Assembly (NCBI GenBank): GCA_964458605.1
Contig: CAYWLS010000003.1
Span: 1 to 64,000 of the forward strand
DNA from: JBBSNV01 sp964458605
GTDB lineage: Bacteria; Pseudomonadota; Alphaproteobacteria; Reyranellales; JAQSWP01
DNA: 64,000 nucleotides
Direction: 5' to 3'
The notes beneath the pieces are model-generated. The model worked only from the letters and a program-made list of their open reading frames with translations, was not told the origin of the DNA and made no database searches. This document shows positions 1 to 8,511 of this stretch, piece by piece (positions within the stretch are counted from its first letter, which is position 1; every line of letters starts with the position of its first letter). A program made the translations under genes and the position numbers.

Positions 1-514
1 TCTGCACGCGCAGCTTGGCGTCGAGGTTGCTGAGCGGCTCGTCGAACAGGAACACGGCCGGCTCGCGCACGATGGCGCGCCCCATGGCGACGCGCTGGCG
101 CTGGCCGCCGGAAAGCTGGCGCGGCTTGCGCTGCAGATACGGGCCGAGTTCGAGAATCTTGGCTGCCTGCTGCACGCGCTGCTCGATCTCGGCCTTGCTC
201 ATGCCGCGGATTTTCAGGCCATAGGCCATGTTCTGGTACACGCTCATATGCGGGTAGAGCGCGTAATTCTGGAACACCATGGCGATGTCGCGGTCCTTGG
301 GCTCCAGCCGGTTGACCACGCGGCCCGCGATGTCGATTTCGCCGCCGCTGATCTGCTCCAGCCCGGCCACCATACGCAGCAGGGTGGACTTGCCGCAGCC
401 CGACGGCCCGACGATGACGATGAACTCGCCGTCCTTGATCTCCATGTCGATGCCATGGATGACCTCGAGCGGTCCGTAGCTCTTGCGCACGCCGCGCAGG
501 CTGACATTGGCCAT
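1..514 (-). CDS. ugpC: sn-glycerol-3-phosphate ABC transporter ATP-binding protein, partial (C-terminus off window)
   Basis: This is the ATPase that powers import through the UgpAE permease. About 171 N-terminal residues are visible; the family is usually about 350-370 long, so the rest lies before base 1. Walker A GPSGCGKST is at residues 36-44, a Q-loop (FQNYALYP) near 81-88, the signature LSGGQ at 134-138 and Walker B FLFDEP at 155-160. The start ATG (512-514, read on the minus strand) lies 17 bases after the ugpE stop, and the order matches ugp operons. The MalK/UgpC ATPases are very alike and some serve several sugar systems. The glycerol-phosphate assignment rests on the neighbours. Confidence 0.9.
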   Translation of the reverse strand, partial: MANVSLRGVRKSYGPLEVIHGIDMEIKDGEFIVIVGPSGCGKSTLLRMVAGLEQISGGEIDIAGRVVNRLEPKDRDIAMVFQNYALYPHMSVYQNMAYGLKIRGMSKAEIEQRVQQAAKILELGPYLQRKPRQLSGGQRQRVAMGRAIVREPAVFLFDEPLSNLDAKLRVQ

Positions 515-531
515 TTGTGTCTCCGGCGCCC

Positions 532-1383
532 CTACTTCTCGACTTCGACCAGGCCACGCACGAATTGGCGCTGCATCACCATCACAACGATCACCGGCGG
601 GATCATCGCCAGGATGGCGACCGCCATCACCAGATGCCAGATCGGCGCCGCTTCGACCGAGTTGGTCAGCCGGCCCACCACCATGACCATGGTGTAGAAA
701 CTTTCCTTGGTGGTGATGATCAGCGGCCACAGGAACTGGTTCCAGCCGTAGATGAACTGGATCACGAACAGCGCCGCGATGGTGTTGCGCGACAGCGGCA
801 TCAGAATGTCCCAGAAGAAGCGCATCGGACCGGCGCCGTCGATGCGTGCGGCTTCCAGCATCTCGTCCGGCACGCTCATGAAGAACTGGCGGAACAGGAA
901 AGTCGCGGTGGCCGAGGCGATCAGCGGGATGGTCAGGCCGCCATAGCTGTCGAGCATGCCCAGATCGGCCACCACCTGGTAGGTCGGCACGATGCGCACT
1001 TCGACCGGCAGCATCAGGGTGATGAAGATCATCCAGAAGAAGAAATTGCGCAGCGGGAAGCGGAAATAGACGATGGCGAAGGCGGCGATGATGGAGATCG
1101 CGATCTTGCCGACGGCGATGCCCAGCGCGCTGATCGTGCTGTTCATCAGCGCCACGGTCATCGGGATGTTCAAGGTGCCCTTGCCGGCCCCGCCGAACAG
1201 CACGGTCGAATAGTTGTCGATCAGGTAGGGGCCCGGCACCAGCGGCAACGGCGGCGACAGCGCGGTGGCCTGATCCCAGGTCGAGGCGACGAAGGCCAGG
1301 TAGATCGGGAAGACGATGATCGCCAGCCCCAGGATCAGCAGCAGATGCGACAGCAAGGTCAGGAACGGGCGATTCTCGACCAT
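532..1383 (-). CDS. ugpE: sn-glycerol-3-phosphate ABC transporter permease UgpE
   Basis: Inner-membrane permease of 283 residues, typical for UgpE/MalG-type proteins. It has several hydrophobic segments, beginning at about residues 8-32. The cytoplasmic EAA loop that docks on the ATPase is at about 177-186 (EAARIDGAGP). The ATG at 1383 was chosen because it sits two bases after the ugpA stop and gives the conserved N-terminus; longer readings run into out-of-frame ugpA sequence. It forms a heterodimer with the product of ugpA. The specificity could be a related polyol or sugar, but the ugpQ-like gene nearby and the PHO-box-like repeats favour glycerol-3-phosphate or glycerophosphodiesters. 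Confidence 0.88.
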   Translation of the reverse strand: MVENRPFLTLLSHLLLILGLAIIVFPIYLAFVASTWDQATALSPPLPLVPGPYLIDNYSTVLFGGAGKGTLNIPMTVALMNSTISALGIAVGKIAISIIAAFAIVYFRFPLRNFFFWMIFITLMLPVEVRIVPTYQVVADLGMLDSYGGLTIPLIASATATFLFRQFFMSVPDEMLEAARIDGAGPMRFFWDILMPLSRNTIAALFVIQFIYGWNQFLWPLIITTKESFYTMVMVVGRLTNSVEAAPIWHLVMAVAILAMIPPVIVVMVMQRQFVRGLVEVEK

Positions 1384-1385
1384 GG

Positions 1386-2267
1386 CTAGTAGTGCACCCT
1401 GCGCTCGATGTAGCGGAACTGGATCACGGTCAGGCCGATGACGATGGCCATCAGGATCACCGACTGGGCCGCCGAACCGCCGAAATCCGCACCGCGGAAG
1501 CCGTCGTTGTAGACCTTGTAGACCAGGATGTTGGTGGCATTGGCGGGGCCGCCCTGGGTAATCGCGGCCACCGTGCCGAAGGTATTGAAGAAGGCGGCGA
1601 TGATGTTGACCACCATCAGGAAGAAGGTGGTGGGCGACAGCAGCGGGAAGATGATGGTCCAGAACCGGCGCATCGGACCGGCGCCGTCGATCGCCGCCGC
1701 CTCGATCAGCGAGCGCGGCACCGACTGCAGGCCGGCCAGGAAGAACAGGAAGTTGTAGCTGATCTGGTTCCACACCGCGGCCAGCACGATCAGGAAGAAC
1801 GCCTGGGTGCCGTTGGTCAGGTAGTCCCAGTGATAGCCCATATGCTCCAGCGCATAGGCGATCACGCCGACCGACGGGTTGAACAGGAACGCCCACAGCG
1901 CGCCGGCCACCGCTGGCGCCACCGCGTAGGGCCAGATCAGGAAGGTTTTGTAGACCGAAGCGCCGCGGATCACCCGATCGGCCATCACCGCCAGCAGCAG
2001 CGACAGGCCAAGCCCGATGCCGGTCGCCAGCACGGCGAATTCGAAAGTGATGCGGGCGGAGTTGTAGTAGGACGGTTCGCTCAGCAGCCGCGTGAAGTTG
2101 TCGAACCAGACGAAGCGCCGGTTGCCGCCGAACGCGTTCTGGCTCTGTACCGAGAACAGCAGCGTCTGGAACGCCGGCCAGATGAAGAAGATCAAAGTAA
2201 CGGCAACCTGCGGCGCGAGCAGCAGATAGGGCAGCCAGGGATTGCCGAGGGTGACGCGCTTTTCCAT
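1386..2267 (-). CDS. ugpA: sn-glycerol-3-phosphate ABC transporter permease UgpA
   Basis: Second inner-membrane permease of the Ugp-type importer, 293 residues, the usual length. It has a hydrophobic N-terminal segment at about residues 11-30, multiple further membrane spans, and an EAA loop at about 189-198 (EAAAIDGAGP). The ATG at 2267 follows the ugpB stop by 53 bases. That gap contains a perfect 12-bp hairpin (see 2282-2310). The upstream order ugpB-ugpA-ugpE-ugpC and the tight spacing indicate a single operon read leftward. Confidence 0.88.
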   Translation of the reverse strand: MEKRVTLGNPWLPYLLLAPQVAVTLIFFIWPAFQTLLFSVQSQNAFGGNRRFVWFDNFTRLLSEPSYYNSARITFEFAVLATGIGLGLSLLLAVMADRVIRGASVYKTFLIWPYAVAPAVAGALWAFLFNPSVGVIAYALEHMGYHWDYLTNGTQAFFLIVLAAVWNQISYNFLFFLAGLQSVPRSLIEAAAIDGAGPMRRFWTIIFPLLSPTTFFLMVVNIIAAFFNTFGTVAAITQGGPANATNILVYKVYNDGFRGADFGGSAAQSVILMAIVIGLTVIQFRYIERRVHY

Positions 2268-2281
2268 GGGCGGGATACGAA

Positions 2282-2310
2282 ACCGGCCGCCCCTCTGCGG
2301 GGCGGCCGGT
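2282..2310 (-). terminator. Perfect 12-bp hairpin between ugpB and ugpA
   Basis: The arms at 2282-2293 and 2299-2310 are perfectly complementary with a 5-base loop, and the stem is almost all G-C. It lies directly after the ugpB stop. On the minus strand only a short T run follows, so it probably acts as a partial terminator or a 3' end stabiliser. Such structures commonly keep binding-protein mRNA more abundant than permease mRNA in ABC operons. Confidence 0.6.
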
Positions 2311-2320
2311 CCCGACCGGA

Positions 2321-3790
2321 CTACTTGTTGTCCTGGTCGAACTTCTTCAGCAGTTCGTTGCCCTGGGCGACGATCGCGTCCAGCGCACTCTTGGCGTCCT
2401 TCTTGCCGGACCACACCGCCTCGAGTTCGGTGTCTTCGATGTCGCGGATCTGCACCAGGTTGCCCAGCCGCAGACCCTTGGAGTTCTCGGTCGGCGGGTT
2501 CAGCGTCAGCTGCTTGACCGCCACGTCGCGGCCCGGGAACTTGTCGTAGAAGCCCTGCTGCTTGGTGAGTTCGGCAGCGGCGACGGTGATCGGCACGTAG
2601 CCGGTCTTCTGGTGCCATTCCGCCTGCACTTCGGGCTTGGACAGGAAGGTGAAGAACTTCGCCACGCCCTTGTACTCGGCCTTGGGCCGGCCGTTCAGCA
2701 CCCACAAGGTGGCGCCACCGATGATCGAGTTCTGCGGCGCCTTAACCACGTCGTCCAGGTACGGCATCATGCCGATACCGAACGGCGTGTCCTTGAGGCC
2801 GGCCTGGATCGCGCCCGCCGAACCCGACGAGGCGATGTGCATGGCGCATTCGCCGGAAGTGAACAGCGGGGTCGACTTGCCCTCGCGACCGCCATAGACG
2901 AAGCGCTTGTCCTTCTGCCAGTCGTTGAGCATCGAGATCAGTTCGACATGAGCCGGGCTGTTGATCTTCAGCTCGACATCGGTGCCGCCGAACCCGTTCT
3001 CCTTGGTGGCGATCGGCAGGTTGTGCCAGGCCGAGAAGTTCTCGAGCAGCACCCAGGTCTGCCACTGGGTTGTGAAGCCGCATTTGGCGGCGCCCGAAGA
3101 CACGATCTTGCCGGCGTACTCGCCCACTTGCTTCCAGGTTGTCGGCGGCTTTTCCGGATCCAGGCCGGCCTTCTTGAACTCGTCCTTGTTCCAGTAGAAC
3201 ACCGGGGTCGAGGAGTTGAACGGCATCGACAGCAGCTTGCCGTCGGTCGTCGAGTAGTAGCCGTAGACCGGGCCGATATAGGCCTTGGGATCGAACGGTT
3301 CGTTGGCATCGGCCATCAGCTGATAGACCGGGTAGACCACGCCCTTGGCCGCCATCATCGAAGCGGTGCCGACTTCGAACACCTGCAGGATGGCGGGCGC
3401 CTGGTTGGCGCGGAAGGCGGCGATCGCGGCGGTCAGGGTCTCGGTATAGGAGCCCTTGTAGACCGGCGTGATCTTGTATTCGGACTGCGAGGCGTTGAAA
3501 TCGGCCGCCAGCTTGTTGACGACCTCGCCCAGCTGGCCGCCCATGGCATGCCACCACTGGATCTCGACTGGACCATTGCCCGAAGCGGCGGGCGCCGGCG
3601 CAGCGGCGGGAGCCGGGGTCGGCGCAGCCGCCGTCTGCGGCGCGGGCGCCGGAGCCGGCGCGGTGGCGGCGGGCGGCGCCGGCATTGGCGCGCTGGCCAT
3701 CTCGGTGGGCTTCTTGTTGAAGAAGATGAAGTAGCCAGCCACCGCGATAATCACCACCGCGATGATGGCGACAAGCGACCTGTTGTTCAT
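2321..3790 (-). CDS. ugpB: Glycerol-3-phosphate-type ABC substrate-binding protein with membrane anchor and Ala/Pro linker
   Basis: Solute-binding protein of the Ugp-type importer, 489 residues, about 50 longer than usual UgpB. The extra length is at the N-terminus. Residues about 6-24 form one hydrophobic helix with no clear signal-peptidase site, followed by charged residues (NKKPTEM) and an Ala/Pro-rich stretch to about residue 70. The binding fold then starts near PVEIQWWHAMGG. This suggests an uncleaved anchor holding the binding protein to the inner membrane by a flexible tether, rather than a free periplasmic protein. It is the first gene of the operon, with a leader carrying repeats (3812-3876). 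The tether is inferred from sequence only. Confidence 0.88.
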   Translation of the reverse strand: MNNRSLVAIIAVVIIAVAGYFIFFNKKPTEMASAPMPAPPAATAPAPAPAPQTAAAPTPAPAAAPAPAASGNGPVEIQWWHAMGGQLGEVVNKLAADFNASQSEYKITPVYKGSYTETLTAAIAAFRANQAPAILQVFEVGTASMMAAKGVVYPVYQLMADANEPFDPKAYIGPVYGYYSTTDGKLLSMPFNSSTPVFYWNKDEFKKAGLDPEKPPTTWKQVGEYAGKIVSSGAAKCGFTTQWQTWVLLENFSAWHNLPIATKENGFGGTDVELKINSPAHVELISMLNDWQKDKRFVYGGREGKSTPLFTSGECAMHIASSGSAGAIQAGLKDTPFGIGMMPYLDDVVKAPQNSIIGGATLWVLNGRPKAEYKGVAKFFTFLSKPEVQAEWHQKTGYVPITVAAAELTKQQGFYDKFPGRDVAVKQLTLNPPTENSKGLRLGNLVQIRDIEDTELEAVWSGKKDAKSALDAIVAQGNELLKKFDQDNK

Positions 3791-3811
3791 GAACGGCGTC
3801 TCCCTTGCTTG

Positions 3812-3838
3812 ACTGGCGGCAACTTGGCCGCCGCCAGT
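3812..3838. repeat. 9-bp inverted repeat in the ugpB leader
   Basis: Arms ACTGGCGGC (3812-3820) and GCCGCCAGT (3830-3838) are perfectly complementary with a 9-base gap. They lie between the PHO-box-like repeats and the ugpB start codon, so in the mRNA they could form a leader hairpin about 21 bases before the ATG, or serve as an operator. Confidence 0.45.
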
Positions 3839-3876
3839 AACCGTATTGTTTCAGTTTTGTTAAATTGTCGTGACAG
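3837..3876 (-). promoter_or_regulatory. PHO-box-like array upstream of ugpB (four 11-base repeats)
   Basis: Read on the minus strand, four 7-base units follow one another with 4-base spacers: CTGTCAC, ATTTAAC, CTGAAAC, CGGTTAC. The 11-base period and the CTGTCA[T/C] half-site are the hallmark of PhoB binding sites. The first unit matches perfectly; the others match at 4-5 of 7 positions. ugp operons are known Pho regulon members in E. coli and rhizobia, so phosphate-starvation control is likely. No direct evidence is available here. Confidence 0.6.
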
Positions 3877-3948
3877 CAAACCAGAAACGGCCGCTCATCG
3901 GCAACCCCAAATTTCCGATCTGCCGGTATTGACAGGCGTTTGCACCAC

Positions 3949-4698
3949 TTATTGGCGCAGCGCAGCAAGAATGACGTCGGGAGCGTCGGTGATGACGGCA
4001 TCGGCGCCCCAGCCGACCAGCCGGCGCGCCAGATCGGGTTCGTCGATGGTGTAGACGCCCAGCCCCAGCCCGGCCTGCTTGATGGCGCGCGCCTGCTCTT
4101 CCTTGAGCTTCTTGCCGTTGGTGTTGACGATCACCGCTTCGGCCGCACGGGCCCGCTCCAGCCAGTTGCCCTCGATGCGGTCGATCAACGAGGCGCGGGG
4201 AAGCTCGGGATTGCAGCGTTTGGCCTCCGCCAGCGCGGCATCCTTGAACGAGGAGAGCAGCGGCGTGGGCAGGCTGGCCGGCCAGGACTTTTCGATCGCC
4301 GAAACCACGGCGCGGGCGGTCTCGACCTCCGCGCCCGGCGACGGTTTGATCTCGACATTGGCGCCCAGCCCCAGCGCGGCCAGGCAGTCGATGGTCTCCG
4401 CGAAGGAGGGCGCGCGCTCGTTGGCGTATTTGGCATCGAACCAGCCGCCGGCATTGAGCACCTTGATCTCGCGCCATGGCAGGGTGGCGGACAGCCGGTC
4501 GAGCCCGGCGGTGCGCAGCAGCGAATCGTCGTGCATGACGAACACCACGCCGTCTTGGCTCAGCCGCACGTCGAATTCGACCCAGGCGGCGCCGCGCGCC
4601 TTGGCTTCGCGGAACGAGGCCAGGGTGTTCTCCGGCGCATAGGCGGCGGCGCCGCGGTGTCCGATGACGCGGGGCAGTTCGAGCGGTTTGACTGGCAT
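3949..4698 (-). CDS. ugpQ: Glycerophosphodiester phosphodiesterase (UgpQ-like)
   Basis: Hydrolyses glycerophosphodiesters to glycerol-3-phosphate and an alcohol. At 249 residues it matches the cytoplasmic UgpQ class, and no signal peptide is seen. The GDPD signature is clear: IGHRGAAAYAPENT near residues 11-24, then FDVRLSQDGVVFVMHD near 42-57 with the catalytic histidine and acidic residues, NVEIKP mid-protein, and a C-terminal TDAPDV. The ATG at 4698 begins MPVKPLELPRVIGHRG and fits the family N-terminus; longer in-frame readings overlap the divergent SDR gene. It is transcribed in the same direction as ugpBAEC, about 160 bases upstream, but separated by the PHO-box-like leader. Confidence 0.92.
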   Translation of the reverse strand: MPVKPLELPRVIGHRGAAAYAPENTLASFREAKARGAAWVEFDVRLSQDGVVFVMHDDSLLRTAGLDRLSATLPWREIKVLNAGGWFDAKYANERAPSFAETIDCLAALGLGANVEIKPSPGAEVETARAVVSAIEKSWPASLPTPLLSSFKDAALAEAKRCNPELPRASLIDRIEGNWLERARAAEAVIVNTNGKKLKEEQARAIKQAGLGLGVYTIDEPDLARRLVGWGADAVITDAPDVILAALRQ

Positions 4699-4750
4699 GG
4701 CCAAAAACTTCCGTTTAGCGTGGCGGCGTTTCGACATAGACGAGAGCGTC

Positions 4751-5617
4751 ATGACCCGCAAGCCCGCCACCGGTTTCCGCCGCAAGTCCCGCCGCAGGCC
4801 CGCCCCCGCCGAGGGTGCCCGCGTCCGGGCGGCCGCGCAGGCCAGCCGGCCGGCGACCGGCGCCGATTTCCGGCTCGACGGGCGGCGGGCGCTGGTCACC
4901 GGCGCCACGCGCGGGCTGGGGCTGGAGATCGCCCGGGCGCTGGCCCGCGCCGGCGCTACGGTGCTGATCAACGGTCGCGACGCCCGCGCCGTCGAACGGC
5001 AGGCCGCAACGCTCCGTCAGGACGGGCTCGACGCGCAGCCGCTGGCCTTCGACATCACCGACGACAAGGCCGCCACGCGTGCCCTCGCCCAGGCCCATCC
5101 GGTCGACATCCTGGTCAACAATGTGGGCGTGCGCGACCGGCGCGGTCTGGCGGCGCTGGAGGTCGGCGACTTCGAGCGGCTGCTGCGCAGCGACCTGGTG
5201 GCGGCCTATGGGCTGTGCCGCCTGGTGGCGCCGGGCATGCGCGAACGCGGCTTCGGCCGGCTGATCAACGTGACCTCGATCACCGCCGAGCTGGCCCGGC
5301 CCAACGACCCCGCCTATATCGCCGCCAAGGCAGGCCTGAGCGGCCTGACCCGCGCCCTGGCGGCGGAGCTGGCGCCGCACGGCATCACCAGCAACGCCAT
5401 CTCGCCCGGCTTCTTCGCCACCGAGACCAACAAGCCGATGCTGGCCAATCCCAAGGTCGGACCGGTCTACGCCGCGCGCGTGCCGCTGGGCCGCTGGGCG
5501 GAGCCGGCCGAGATCGGCGGCGCCGCAGTATTCCTGGCCAGCGCCGCGGGATCCTACGTCAATGGCCACACTCTGGTGGTCGATGGCGGGGTCAGCGCCA
5601 CCAACGGCGTGAGCTGA
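4751..5617 (+). CDS. SDR family oxidoreductase (gluconate 5-dehydrogenase-like)
   Basis: Classical short-chain dehydrogenase/reductase of 288 residues, with a basic, Arg/Ala-rich extension of about 35 residues before the Rossmann fold. It shows TGATRGLG (cofactor glycine motif), NNVG, a serine in the SITAE segment, and the YIAAK catalytic Tyr/Lys pair. The SPGFFATETN and DGGVSATNG segments near the end resemble gluconate-5-dehydrogenase-type enzymes. The ATG at 4751 is the last good start before the basic extension; starts at 4697 and 4664 also exist in frame. It is divergent from ugpQ with a 52-base gap. The substrate is unknown. Confidence 0.8.
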   Translation: MTRKPATGFRRKSRRRPAPAEGARVRAAAQASRPATGADFRLDGRRALVTGATRGLGLEIARALARAGATVLINGRDARAVERQAATLRQDGLDAQPLAFDITDDKAATRALAQAHPVDILVNNVGVRDRRGLAALEVGDFERLLRSDLVAAYGLCRLVAPGMRERGFGRLINVTSITAELARPNDPAYIAAKAGLSGLTRALAAELAPHGITSNAISPGFFATETNKPMLANPKVGPVYAARVPLGRWAEPAEIGGAAVFLASAAGSYVNGHTLVVDGGVSATNGVS

Positions 5618-5669
5618 CCGACAGAAGACCGGCACGGTGAAAGACATGGCGCAGAGACTGGGGGACCAC

Positions 5670-7079
5670 ATGAAAAAGATCGTCGCAATCCTGGTGCTGC
5701 TGGTCCTGCCGATGTCGCCGGCGCTGGCGGCGGAAGGCGCCGGCATCGACGGCACGCAACTCGGCCTGCCCTGGATCATTCCGTTCGCCGGCCTGCTGCT
5801 GTCGATCGCGCTGATGCCGCTCGTGGTGCCGCATTTCTGGCATCACCATTTCGGCAAGGTGGCGGTGTTCTGGGCACTGTGCTTCCTGGTGCCGAACGCG
5901 GCGATGTTCGATCTGGGCATCACCGGGCGCGAAGTCCTGCACACCGCGCTGCTCGACTACATTCCGTTCATCATCCTGCTGCTGGCGCTGTTCACCGTTG
6001 CCGGCGGCATCGTGATCGGAGGCAACCTGCACGGCTCCCCCTCGCTCAACGTCATCCTGCTGGCGATCGGCACCCTGCTGGCCGGCGTGATGGGCACCAC
6101 GGGCGCCTCGATCCTGCTGATCCGTCCGCTGCTGCGCGCCAACGACAACCGCAAACACAAGACCCATGTGTTCGTGTTCTTCATCTTCCTGGTATCGAAT
6201 ATCGGCGGCGCGCTGACGCCGCTGGGCGATCCGCCGCTGTTCCTGGGATTCCTCAAGGGCGTCGATTTTTTCTGGCCGGTCGTCCACATCTCCGCCGAGC
6301 TGCTGCTGGCCGCCATCGTGCTGCTGTCGGTTTTCTACGCGCTGGACCTCCACTACTACCGCAAGGAAGGCACCCTGCCGCGCGACCCCACGCCGGACTC
6401 GCCGCTGCTGCTGCACGGGGGCATCAACGTGATCCTGCTGCTGGGCGTGGTCGGGGCGGTGCTGCTGAGCGGCACCTGGCGACCCGGCGTGGCCTTCACG
6501 GTGGGCGGGGTGGAGCTGGAACTCCAGGGCGTGGTGCGCGACGTCCTGCTGCTGGCGATCACCTTCCTGTCGCTCAAGCTGACCAGCGCCAAGGCGCGCG
6601 AGGCCAATGCCTTCAGTTGGGGGCCGATGCTGGAAGTGGCCAAGCTGTTCGCCGGCATCTTCGTCACCATCATCCCGGCCATCGCCATCCTGCGCGCCGG
6701 CACGCACGGGGCACTGGCACCGCTGGTGGCACTGGTGACCGGGCCGAACGGCGAGCCGATCAATGCTTGGTATTTCTGGCTGACCGGCGGGCTGTCGAGC
6801 TTCCTCGACAACGCGCCGACCTATCTGATCTTCTTCAACATGGCGGGCGGCGATGCCCAATCGCTGATGGGGCCGCTGGCTGCGACCCTGTCGGCGATCT
6901 CGGCCGGTGCGGTGTTCATGGGCGCCAACTCCTATATCGGCAACGCGCCCAACTTCATGGTCAAGTCGATCGTCGAAGAGCGGGGTTTCAGGATGCCGAG
7001 CTTCTTCGGCTATATGGCCTGGTCTTGCGGCATCCTGCTGCCGCTGTTCGTGATGCTGACATTCGTCTTCTATCGTTGA
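5670..7079 (+). CDS. Sodium:proton antiporter, CitMHS/NhaD-like family
   Basis: Polytopic membrane protein of 469 residues with an N-terminal signal-like segment (MKKIVAILVLLVLPMSPALA) and about a dozen hydrophobic helices. The sequence GNLHGSPSLNVILLAIG, the TPLGDPPLFLGFL loop and the GGLSSFLDNAPTYL segment are typical of the ion transporter superfamily proteins annotated as sodium:proton antiporters. The ATG at 5670 is preceded by a GGGGGA ribosome site; an upstream GTG at 5637 would add residues in front of the signal segment. It probably helps ion or pH balance. The exact ion and stoichiometry cannot be read from sequence. Confidence 0.8.
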   Translation: MKKIVAILVLLVLPMSPALAAEGAGIDGTQLGLPWIIPFAGLLLSIALMPLVVPHFWHHHFGKVAVFWALCFLVPNAAMFDLGITGREVLHTALLDYIPFIILLLALFTVAGGIVIGGNLHGSPSLNVILLAIGTLLAGVMGTTGASILLIRPLLRANDNRKHKTHVFVFFIFLVSNIGGALTPLGDPPLFLGFLKGVDFFWPVVHISAELLLAAIVLLSVFYALDLHYYRKEGTLPRDPTPDSPLLLHGGINVILLLGVVGAVLLSGTWRPGVAFTVGGVELELQGVVRDVLLLAITFLSLKLTSAKAREANAFSWGPMLEVAKLFAGIFVTIIPAIAILRAGTHGALAPLVALVTGPNGEPINAWYFWLTGGLSSFLDNAPTYLIFFNMAGGDAQSLMGPLAATLSAISAGAVFMGANSYIGNAPNFMVKSIVEERGFRMPSFFGYMAWSCGILLPLFVMLTFVFYR

Positions 7080-7097
7080 GCACGGCGGCCGGCGGCA

Positions 7098-7901
7098 CTA
7101 GTCGAGCTGGCGATAGACTTCCTGCGCCAGCGCCAGCAGCTTCTCGCGATCGACCTCGCCGCTCAGCGCGTAGCTCAGCCCGTTGTCGATCCAGAAGAAG
7201 GTCGACACGCCGTCCATCTGACGGAACTGGAACGCCGTCTCGCGGGTCTCCGCGTTGGTGACGACATAGCAGGTCACGCGCCGGCCCGAACCGTCCTCGT
7301 ACATCAGCATGGCGGCGGGGGCGGTCTGGCCTGCCCCGATCTGCCCGCCGGGCAGCAGCCGGCCGCCGACCAGATGGAATCCCTGATCGGCCAGATGCGG
7401 CGCGGCGATATGGCTGCCCAGGCGCTTGGACAGCCAGGCCACCAGATGCTGCTCCTGGTCGGCGCCGACCTCGACCGGATGGCGCACCTCGACGGCATAG
7501 AGGCGGTAGGCGGCCGTGGCATCGGCGACGAAGCTCTGCTGCTCGGGCGCCGGAGCCAGCGGATGCTGCCAGGGCGCCAGCCAGCCCGCCACGCTGCCCA
7601 GCGCGAACAGCAGCAGCCCGGCGGCGATCGGCTGCCAGCGCCGCGGCGGCGCGGCGCGAGGTTCGCCCAGCGCCAGCATGACAGGCGGAATCGGCTGCTC
7701 CAGCACCGGATCGTAGGCGGCGTGCAGCGCTTCGTTCTGCGCCTGCCAGTCGCGCAGCTCTTCGGCGATCTGCGGATGGTCGGCCAGCCACGCCTCGACC
7801 CTGGCGCGCTGCTCGGCGGCCAACTGGTTGTCGACATAGGCATGCAGCATCGCCTCGTCGATCACCGGCGCCGTGTTGCGGTCGTCGCGGCCGTTGCTCA
7901 T
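7098..7901 (-). CDS. Anti-sigma factor, membrane-anchored
   Basis: 267-residue partner of the ECF sigma gene, with which it overlaps by four bases (ATGA), implying translational coupling. The N-terminal cytosolic part resembles the anti-sigma domain common in this family (DEAMLHAYVDNQLAAEQRARVEAWL), but without the zinc-binding Cys/His set. One transmembrane helix lies at about residues 92-110 (PIAAGLLLFALGSVAGWLA). The rest is a periplasmic domain of about 155 residues. Such proteins hold the sigma factor at the membrane until a periplasmic signal arrives. The signal is not evident. Confidence 0.82.
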   Translation of the reverse strand: MSNGRDDRNTAPVIDEAMLHAYVDNQLAAEQRARVEAWLADHPQIAEELRDWQAQNEALHAAYDPVLEQPIPPVMLALGEPRAAPPRRWQPIAAGLLLFALGSVAGWLAPWQHPLAPAPEQQSFVADATAAYRLYAVEVRHPVEVGADQEQHLVAWLSKRLGSHIAAPHLADQGFHLVGGRLLPGGQIGAGQTAPAAMLMYEDGSGRRVTCYVVTNAETRETAFQFRQMDGVSTFFWIDNGLSYALSGEVDREKLLALAQEVYRQLD

Positions 7902-8404
7902 TTCACCCTCCACAGGCCGATCTTGGCGCCTGGCCGGGTGATCTCGCGCAGCCGCGCCCGCGCCCGCGACAGGCGCGACATGATGGTGCCGACCGGCACA
8001 TCGAGCAGCGCCGCGACCTCCTCGTAGCGCATGCCCTCGACGGCGACCAGGGCCAGCACCTGGCGCTGGTCGTAGGGCAGCAACTCCATGGCGCGCGCCA
8101 CCTCGCCCGCCGCCACCTTCTCGATCTGGTCGGCGTTGCGCACGGCATGGTCGACGGGATCGACGCCGTCGGCGATCGGCGCGCGCCGGGCGGCGCGGAC
8201 ATGGTTGATGTGGACGTTGTGCATGATGGTGAACAGCCAGCCGCGCAGATTGCCCGGACGACGCCACAGATGGCGCCGCGACAGCGCCCGCTCCAGGCAA
8301 TCCTGGACCAGATCGTCGGCGCGCGCCGCATCGGCGGTCAGCACCCGCGCGTAGCGACGCAGCGCTGGAATATGCTCGGCAAAACGGCTGGCGATATCTT
8401 CCAT
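7898..8404 (-). CDS. ECF-family RNA polymerase sigma factor
   Basis: 168 residues, typical of extracytoplasmic-function sigma factors. Region 2 is seen as ADDLVQDCLERALSRRHLW followed by NLRGWLFTIMHNVHINHVR. Region 4 with its helix-turn-helix is YEEVAALLDVPVGTIMSRLSRARARLRE. The ATG at 8404 lies right before the region 1.2/2 sequence. It is cotranscribed with the anti-sigma gene. A GGAAT-N17-GTT pattern upstream (8512-8536) is a possible autoregulated promoter. The regulon is unknown. Confidence 0.92.
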   Translation of the reverse strand: MEDIASRFAEHIPALRRYARVLTADAARADDLVQDCLERALSRRHLWRRPGNLRGWLFTIMHNVHINHVRAARRAPIADGVDPVDHAVRNADQIEKVAAGEVARAMELLPYDQRQVLALVAVEGMRYEEVAALLDVPVGTIMSRLSRARARLREITRPGAKIGLWRVK

Positions 8405-8511
8405 TCCGCGTCCCGCACCGCCCGGGGGATTCCGGGACGGCCATTCCTTACCACATGGCAGAGCGGGCCGACCGGCCCGCCGGCCGACGACGCATCGCCA
8501 GCCTGAGGTTA

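Noticed and set aside
7900..8444. Longer anti-sigma gene starting near 8444
   Set aside because: The upstream extension lies in the wrong frame relative to the sigma coding sequence; the ATGA overlap start at 7901 fits the family.
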